Shown here in pieces: positions 57,812-64,000 of a stretch of 64,000 nt of DNA (the first letter of the stretch is position 1; every line of letters begins with the position of its first letter). Made by a program: the position numbers and the translations under genes. A model generated the notes under the pieces. It was not told where the DNA came from. It ran no database searches and saw only the letters and a list, made by a program, of their open reading frames with translations. Origin of the DNA: Galaxea fascicularis (Eukaryota > Cnidaria > Anthozoa > Scleractinia > Euphylliidae); assembly GCA_948470475.1 (NCBI GenBank), contig OX419337.1, forward strand, positions 35,076,970-35,140,969, given 5' to 3'.

Positions 57812-58049
57812 TTGTAGTTTATCCGGTAGCTTGTAGTTTTTTAGTTGTTATTTATTATATACAGCCGTCCTGTCTTTCTTTTTTCTTTTTGTAATATTCT
57901 TGTAAAGAAATCTATCAAATAAAAAATCAATAAAAGACAAAAAAATCTTCTCGCTTTCCCTGGTCTTACAATGTTAATTAATGCTTTGCCGTTTCTTTTT
58001 CTAATTGAAGAGAGATTGCTTGTGTTAAGTTTTATTTTGCAAGACTATT

Positions 58050-58355
58050 GCTTGATTTCACTCACGTGACAAGGTGGCCATGCTGGTGGTCAAAACAATA
58101 CAATTTTGTTTTGCAGAATTTGCATGGAAATAAAGTTTAGTTCCCAGCAGAGAGACAGAGTATTGTTCTTGACCACTAACATGCCTGCCATGACGTCACA
58201 TGCAAACCAGCAATAGTGCCTTCACTCACGTGACTATCAGCCATATTGGTTTACTGAAACAAAAGAAGCTTTTTGCATTAAAACAGAATACGATTCCCAG
58301 AGGTTTAGTTTGGGACACCAACATGGCCGCGGTGACGTGATGAAAACACTATTTC
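58050..58355. mobile_element. Two adjacent CACGTGAC-type TIR elements
   Basis: 58206-58351 starts AGTGCCTTCACTCACGTGAC and ends GGTGACGTGATGAAAACACT, with GCCATATTGG and CCAACATGGCCGC inside, matching 45885-46050. The preceding 58050-58210 has CACTCACGTGAC and GCCATGACGTCACATG ends with a different core. The copies abut each other. Confidence 0.65.
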
Positions 58356-58604
58356 TTTCACCACGAATGTGCAAGCGTGCAAATCAGTTCCATTGAGCAG
58401 AGAGCGACAACTGAAGATTAGCATATTTGATGACTACTTGTCCGCGAGCTGAGACATCACTACCTTTTGCAGAAGAAAAGTCACAACGATGGAACATCGT
58501 TTTCAACTTAATTTCGCGTGAGTAGAAGGGCTACAAATTGTCAGTTGAAGGGTGATTTAAGGATGAACCCATTCGATAATGGTCGCTTACTATAAAGGTA
58601 GTTT

Positions 58605-58748
58605 GGGTCAGCCTCGGTGTAAAAACCTGACGAGGTTTTCTTTGTTTTATGAGGTATTGTTTCGATGCACGCTATTGTTTATAGTGTTTTGTTGTCTTTG
58701 TTTTACGTCACTCGTGAACTTCACAGGTTTTTACACCGAAGATGAGCC
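58605..58748. mobile_element. 144-bp TIR element with 8-bp target duplication
   Basis: The left end GGGTCAGCCTCGGTGTAAAA and the inverse of the right end GGCTCATCTTCGGTGTAAAA match over about 25 bp, up to CCTG. GGTAGTTT flanks both sides exactly (58597-58604 and 58749-58756). It has no coding content. Confidence 0.82.
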
Positions 58749-59480
58749 GGTAGTTTAATCAGTGGCGATGGCAATAGCTACGAAAACGCCTCAAAACAAT
58801 ATAGTTTCTTTCAACAAAAACATTCGTTCTGCAGGTGCGTTCTTCGTATTGGTATAATTTTTTTGCCGTCCCCTTCAGAGCAACGACGTGAAATGATCAA
58901 ATTCAATTCGGCCTTGTCTTACACACGAGCGTTTAACGATAAATTTCTCTCTTTTATTTGCTTTTTTCGCTTTTCACAGTAATTTAGTTCTTAGCGGATA
59001 GTTCGGAATTAAAGATTACCGCACAGCTGCATACAATTATTATATATGCATCACTGTCAAACTAACCCTGTTCCAAAAACGAAAAGAGTCACAAAATTCA
59101 TGTACAGTTAATGTATGGGGCTGCGTGGAAATCTTGCCGATAGTTCGCCCACGTTTTTCAAGTTGACGGAGTTGGCATAATCATGTATCAAAGAGTTACC
59201 ATAAACAAAATGTATGTTTTGGGGAGACGTTTTCGTTCCCGTTGCCGTTGGTTACGCTTCGGGTGCCCCAAGCTAGTGTGCTACCTTGGAGTTCGCTTGA
59301 CTTGACTTGATAGAAACAAAGGTATGGCCAAAAAAAGGAGGCAAAATGATAAGATACCAGCAACAAAGAGCAGATATTTCAAATGATCTTATTACTTAAT
59401 TGACAGTCAACAATAGCTGAAACCTCTGAAGTTTGCTCAATGAAGTAGCGTAGCAACACTTCAAAATTACGCTGTTATAC

Positions 59481-59660
59481 CAATGGGCCATTTCCGAGTT
59501 CGCTTGAGCCTCTATTTCAAAGCGAGTCAAAGTGCGAAAGTTTTGTGATGGTAATAAGTTCAGCGTTCCATATGAGCGAAAACTCATTTTCATAACAAAG
59601 ACTTCGCACTTAGACTCGCTTTGAAATAGAGGCTCAAGCGATCTCGGAAATGCCCTATTG
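59481..59660. mobile_element. 180-bp near-palindromic MITE
   Basis: The left half from CAATGGGCCATTTCCGAG and the inverse of the right half (CAATAGGGCATTTCCGAG) stay alike for about 60 bp, through GCTTGAGCCTCTATTTCAAA and GCGAGT. Transcribed, it would fold into one long hairpin. It has no coding content. Confidence 0.85.
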
Positions 59661-59687
59661 TTTCATTCCAACAAAGGACGTCATGAA

Positions 59688-59852
59688 ATAGACCAATTTC
59701 GATGTATTAAAATTCAGACTTGGCTCCGAGGCTTGGGGGGATAAAACAAAAGAAACCAAATCGAGGCTTGGGTTTTAAAAAGTAATTTCCTTTCTTTTAT
59801 TCCCCAAGCCTCAGAATCAAGTATGAATTTTAATATATCGGAATTGGTCTAT
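59688..59852. mobile_element. 165-bp TIR element
   Basis: ATAGACCAATTTCGATGTAT on the left is mirrored by ATACATCGGAATTGGTCTAT-like sequence on the right (ATATATCGGAATTGGTCTAT). Inside, GAGGCTTGGGG occurs on both strands next to AAAAG-rich runs. It lies less than 30 bp from the previous palindrome. Confidence 0.8.
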
Positions 59853-60519
59853 TCGAACATGATAAAGGGTGCCAAACTTTACACAAACCTTTTCAATCTT
59901 TCCCACCAAAAAGCGCGGTTCAAAACGGTAAACAACAGGCCAACTGGAAGGTCTAAAGACCTTAACGATCATTTTGCAGCGTTGTTGAGTTAAACTACTG
60001 CGTTGTTACGCGCAGTGTTGCATGCTTCCCGCAACTTGTCACGCAACGTCGTAACGCCCTATTTTAGCCGTTACGAGCTGAAGCAAGCCGCGAGACACTT
60101 TACCCACTTTGACGCAAACTCTTGACAAACCAACGCAAGCGCGGCTTTTGTAATCAGAGATCAACATCATTTTATAAAGGATGTTCTGTAAATGATGAGC
60201 GAATTTAAAAAATCTAAACTGAATAGTAACAAAGTGTTGCTAGCTAGCCTCTTGGTGTTGTAGAAGTTTCCTTGCTTCCCCAGAAGGAAATAATTACAGT
60301 CGCAGTAATAATGCGACTCAAGCTTATTATTAGACATCTTGAGAGCCCATAAATATCATAGTCAGTGAACCATGTAGCTTAAACAAAACACAATGTTCTA
60401 GAACTCTTGAGCAGAAACGTCGCATTTTAACTTCTGCGGAATTCTTTCAGGACTGAAACGTTGGTGGCAGCACGCAGACCTGATTTCCAACATGGCATGG
60501 CCTCCTTCTGGACGGTTTT

Positions 60520-60525
60520 TTTATT
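60520..60525 (-). promoter_or_regulatory. Candidate polyadenylation signal AATAAA of the multiplexin gene
   Basis: AATAAA on the minus strand, about 35 nt after the stop codon at 60559. This is close for a 3'-UTR but in a usual position for a compact gene. Confidence 0.4.
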
Positions 60526-60558
60526 TTGGCAGCGTCGCAATCAGAATATAGACTCCTT

Positions 60559-63500
60559 TCATAACACATGCTTTTCTGTAGATCGGAACCGTCTCCGCTG
60601 ATTAGGGTTAACGTTTAAGCATAAAACAATAAAATTGCTGCTGCACGGAAACTCGCGTTCGTCTAGGATTGGAGCGCGGCCATTCAAGGCCGAGGCCGTG
60701 CTAAATTCCTGGGAACTACTGCTCAACCAGCTGCGGCAGTTCTTTGAGTATTTGTTGCCATCTTGAAACGAGCCATGCCATATGTGCTTGAAAGGCCTGC
60801 AGCGAAATGAGTCAATTTACTATTTCTCGCATCTTTGGAGAAAGACCGTACAGTGGTATAGAAACCTGGGTTACCACGCAACCAACACACAAAAACAAAG
60901 GCCGACAGTAAGACCTAAAACCATCATTGCGTTACCCTATTAATGTTCACTAGCAACCTTATTTTGTGGAAGTTTTGTAATCGAAATAAGGGCGTTATTC
61001 AAATAGCAGATACGCTATTCCATTACGACAACCTGTTAAAACACGACTTCTCGTACAACAATATTGCCACTATAAATTGGTGAAACGGATCTTAAAAGGA
61101 ATTTTCATTCTTACAACAAATTGACTCTGAATTGCTGAACTTTTTTTTAACGCGTAAAGATAACCTTCAAGTGTGCAACAAAAATGCTTCTTATTATCGC
61201 CTGTTTTCCGTGCACAGCCATTTTAGATTCCAGAATTTCGTTCTGCTGTGCTGTGCTGTGCTATGCCATACCATGGTATTTTACATCATGTTGTGTTATC
61301 TGTGCTGTGTTATCTTGTGTCATTGGTCCATTAGTACTACGTAGTACTATTACTATTACCTTTAGTAGTAGTGTTATTGCTGATGTTAGCGTCCCCCCAT
61401 TTTCTACGTGTTAGTATCAGTACTATAGTCCGCAAAGTATATTTAAAAAAAAAAAGTCAGACGACTTACCAAGTTGGACTGGTGAGAACGTTTGTTCCGT
61501 TAAAGGAGTAGATTGGAATGTCGGGATTGAACGCGTATCTTTTAGTGAAGATAGAATTCCAAGAAGGAAACAGTTGATCGCCCTGGTAAGACATAAATGA
61601 AAAGATAGACCACTCAATATCAGTCACTATGAGAAGTTATTAACCCCACAAAATTAATCACTGGTAAATAACATAAAGCTCTACGTTGAATCCAAGGAGA
61701 GAAGATTTTGCGTCAGCATGCACTGACGACATTGCAGAAGCATCATGCACTGCACACGCCTTCATCTATACTCAGTTGTATGAGAAAGCACACAAGGATG
61801 CATGGAATTGGGAAAAATAGTTTAAAAATAAAAATTTCACTATGAAAGTTAACGTTAAAAAACAACGACGTTTCGATCGTTCGACGGTCATTTTCAAGTT
61901 GAACAGTAAAAAAAAATTTTTGAATGCGCTAAAATATATGCAATCAATTATAAAATGCTAATAAGATACTGACCAAAACTCTAAAATATTTACATAGAAA
62001 CAAAACATACACACAAAAAAATAAAATTGCGGAATGAAGAAACACTAAGTAAATAACTTCGCGCGGATCGAGACACTCTGTTTGTTCAGACCGTCGAACC
62101 GTCGAAACGTCGTTGTTTTTTAACGTTAACTTTTATAGTGAATCCGTTTCAAAAAACTTGTTGATTCAAAAATAAAAATGGAGAAAAAACACAACTAAAA
62201 TATCTACAACAGCCAATCACAGCGACCATAAAATACAAACAAGAACCAATGAGCATTTGAAATCAAATAAGTGTAACCGTCGCTAAATAGGCAAAACTCC
62301 GACCGGTCGAGTATGACACCATTGGTTGGTCTTGCCTTACATTAATAGAAATAGTGGCACGCGTTTAGTTAACAAACCACAGAACATGGCAAAGCTAAAT
62401 CAAATAGTCGAGCTTTTACCTCAAGATTTCCAACAGGGAGATTTCTGTCTTCTTTGTGGACGATTGTATATATGTGTTGAAACCTGTTAGAAATGAACGC
62501 TCTGTATATTCCAGTCATATTCGCGTCACGAGCTTGATGCCAGCACTTTTCATCGGCGCCCCTGGTACTCATCAACCTTCCAGTCAGCGGTAGATTTAGG
62601 GCCACCATGCGCAACTGCAAAATTAAGATATGGAGAGAAAACGTTAAGATTTTATACTGGTTAAGGTCTCTACCGCACAAAATATCTTTTTAAGCTTGTA
62701 AAATGTATTGCCTTATGACTATAGCAATGTAACCTGAATTGCATCTCTATTTTGTGAGGAGGCAGGATGGCCGAGTGGTTAAGGGCGCTGGATTTCAATG
62801 CGGTGACCCGGGTTCAAATCCTGCTCTGGCCACTAGCTGGTGTTGTTCTGGGTTAGTGCCTGGTTCAACTCCTCGGTCATCCTTGTAAATAGCCAACTGG
62901 TGACTCGATCCGCGCGAAGTTATTTACTTAGTGTTGGGATTCTTACTTCTGTTATTTTCATTTGTATTATTTGTTTCATTGGCCCTTAAAAGCCCCTCTA
63001 GAGGAGTGGTCAATTAGGTATTTATTTATTTATTTATTTATTTTCATACGTGGAGAAACAGCGCAGGTTTCTGCTAAAGGTGTGAACGGATTGCTCCTCC
63101 TCTTGCAAATCACTTGCTAAACATCTATCATTTTAAACCATTTAATTCCAGAATACTTCACCTTACGATATCAATATATTGTCCAGCAGACAGGTGGCGA
63201 GAATACACAGGGACGTTCCTGGGGCATTTTCTAGCTTTCAGCCCGCCACCATAAAACCATACTGACATACGCTTACCCGAGCAAATGCAATGTATACCAA
63301 TGGAAGTAACAGGGTAATTTGGCCATTCGAAAAAAAAAAAAAATCTTCTAAAACCGTGTTTAACTGGCTTACAGTCAGGTACGCCCCTAATAGACAAACA
63401 TATCAGCCAGATGGTGTTATCTTGATATAAATCCAAATTATCTTGACTATATGTACAAGAAAATGTATAGCGGCTAGAAAGGAGAATTAATAATCAGATC

Positions 63501-63580
63501 CTGGGAGTTAAAGGGTTAACACTCACATATCGACCTCTCAGCTTGACGTTGGTTGGCGGAAGACTTAGTCCTGTAGGAGC
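60559..63580 (-). CDS. Collagen XV/XVIII-like (multiplexin), endostatin-encoding 3' exons
   Basis: Four minus-strand exons join in frame with GT-AG sites: 63580-63527 (hinge, APTGLSLPPTNVKLRGRY), 62614-62420, 61582-61470 and 60796-60559 (stop). The last three encode an endostatin domain, the heparin-binding, zinc-fold C-terminal part of basement-membrane collagens XV/XVIII. Diagnostic blocks are MVALNLPLTGRL, STRGADEKCWHQARD, YRAFISNRFQHIYTIV, DQLFPSWNSIF, IYSFNGTNVLTSPTW, FKHIWHGS and CSSNFIVLCLN. The endostatin cysteines (KCWHQ, NCRSW, PCSSN, LC) are present. Splice phases agree exactly (phase 0, phase 0, then a TGG codon split at 61470/60796). The first exon given is inferred from its 54-bp length, donor and phase. 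Collagenous (Gly-X-Y) exons must lie beyond the window end. A SINE and a TIR element sit in its introns. Confidence 0.93.
61836..62142. mobile_element. 307-bp TIR element in a multiplexin intron
   Basis: The left end TTCACTATGAAAGTTAACG and the inverse of the right end TTCACTATAAAAGTTAACG stay alike for about 55 bp, through AAAAAACAACGACGTTTCGA. The inside shares a 32-nt exact inverted match with the nearby SINE body (62041-62072 versus 62904-62935). It has no coding content. Confidence 0.85.
62758..63047 (+). mobile_element. tRNA-derived SINE in a multiplexin intron
   Basis: A degenerate tRNA-like head (62762-62832) keeps the A-box TGGCCGAGTGG and B-box GGTTCAAATCC, but its acceptor and T stems pair poorly. 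A body of about 180 bp follows and the element ends in a TATT tetranucleotide tail at 63019-63045. The plus orientation is antisense to the host gene. Confidence 0.85.
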
Positions 63581-63899
63581 CTGCAAAATGAACTTTCTTA
63601 GCCAACCTTGTTTATATCGTTTTAAAGGAAAGGAAACTTCAAAATACAGTACCGGTTAAGAAAAAAATAGTTCTGTGAGCACAGCGATTTCCCTGATATG
63701 TTCTTACGATTTCCAGGTAACCTCAACAAATTATAGATATGCAAAGACGGCTGCGGTTTGACCAGGCTTTTGACTGGAAGGGATGTAGGAATTGGCCTTG
63801 TAAATGCAAACTGGCCAGCATCTAAACTATATGATTCACATATGAAAAGAGGAGAGGTTTGTATAAAAACGAGGTTACCTCACGCCTAGGGGAGACCAA

Positions 63900-64000
63900 T
63901 AGATCGCTTTCACATAACGTCACGGCGGCCGTGTTGGTGTACCAAAACAGAGGAACGGTAGCCATATTGGTGTACCAGGCTAACCCTCTTGGCATTGAAC
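63900..64000. repeat. Repeat related to the CACGTGAC element, cut by the window end
   Basis: CACATAACGTCACGGCGGCC, TGTTGGTGTACCAAAACAG and GCCATATTGGTGTACC resemble the core and end of the 45885-46050 and 58206-58351 elements. Its far end is outside the window. Confidence 0.5.

Larger units (their letters stand above)
53163..57944 (+). mobile_element. L1/Tx1-type LINE, near full length, with 13-bp target duplication
   Basis: ATCTTCTCGCTTT occurs exactly at 53150-53162 and again at 57945-57957. The sequence between starts GAGGAGACTGGGG, carries a short 5'-UTR, ORF1 and ORF2 in order, and ends in an A-rich tail (AATAAAAGACAAAAAA). This is the structure left by target-primed reverse transcription. 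The element is about 4.8 kb, has an internal deletion in the reverse transcriptase and has many stops, so it is inactive. Confidence 0.93.

Noticed and set aside
61132..61414. Overlapping Cys-rich frames that look like a secreted peptide
   Set aside because: The pattern comes from TGTGCTG simple-sequence repeats within a multiplexin intron.
62762..62832. Leu/Ser-type tRNA gene
   Set aside because: Acceptor and T stems pair poorly and the unit is followed by a SINE body and TATT tail.
63158..63436. 92-codon minus-strand frame as another multiplexin exon
   Set aside because: A donor-like GTAAGC exists, but no acceptor fits and no collagen or trimerisation pattern is convincing.

Overview
The window is animal nuclear DNA, most likely from an anthozoan cnidarian such as a stony coral or sea anemone (inference). 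It is AT-rich, has short exons split by small GT-AG introns, and carries many short inverted-repeat transposons, tRNA-derived SINEs, LINE fragments and intronless class A receptor genes. I see no operons, CRISPR arrays or other prokaryotic features. Statements about similarity are by eye; no search was run.

Host genes. (1) 4433-10353 (+): the 3' eight exons of a receptor-type tyrosine kinase, from the alpha-C region to the stop; the glycine-loop exon and everything before it are not visible. (2) 18097-19008, 32457-33404 and 38642-39589 (all +): three intact single-exon rhodopsin-class GPCRs. A fourth paralogue at 41357-43320 is a pseudogene split by a 1,049-bp transposon. The second and third genes lie in a tandem duplication of about 4 kb (30864-34785 and 36880-40973). 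(3) 46074-47393 (-): an intronless amino-acid transporter of the SLC32/VIAAT-like type, with a decayed partial copy in opposite orientation at 51987-52500. (4) 60559-63580 (-): the 3' end of a collagen XV/XVIII-like (multiplexin) gene, whose three consecutive exons encode an endostatin domain. Its exons lack a usable ATG, so ATG-based ORF calling misses it. A possible first exon of an unknown gene lies at 24479-24655 (-).

Mobile DNA. 1086-2706 is a decayed PIF1-type helicase with one inverted-repeat element at or beside its 5' edge and another inserted inside it. 53163-57944 is an L1/Tx1-type LINE of near-full length, bounded by a 13-bp target-site duplication, with both ORFs broken. LINE 3' fragments lie at 11790-12330, 29025-29245 and 43585-44311, and a Penelope GIY-YIG fragment at 36600-36870. 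SINEs lie at 14407-14822 (-), 51106-51205 (-, 3' end only) and 62758-63047 (+). About fifteen short terminal-inverted-repeat (TIR) elements can be delimited. Two have what looks like their own empty site inside the window, and one has an exact 8-bp duplication inside a GPCR coding frame.

How it fits together. The centre of the window (18-43 kb) is a GPCR birth-and-death cluster: one diverged gene, one recent duplicate pair and one transposon-split pseudogene. The kinase, transporter and multiplexin genes flank it. The gaps are filled by layered, sometimes nested, transposon insertions.
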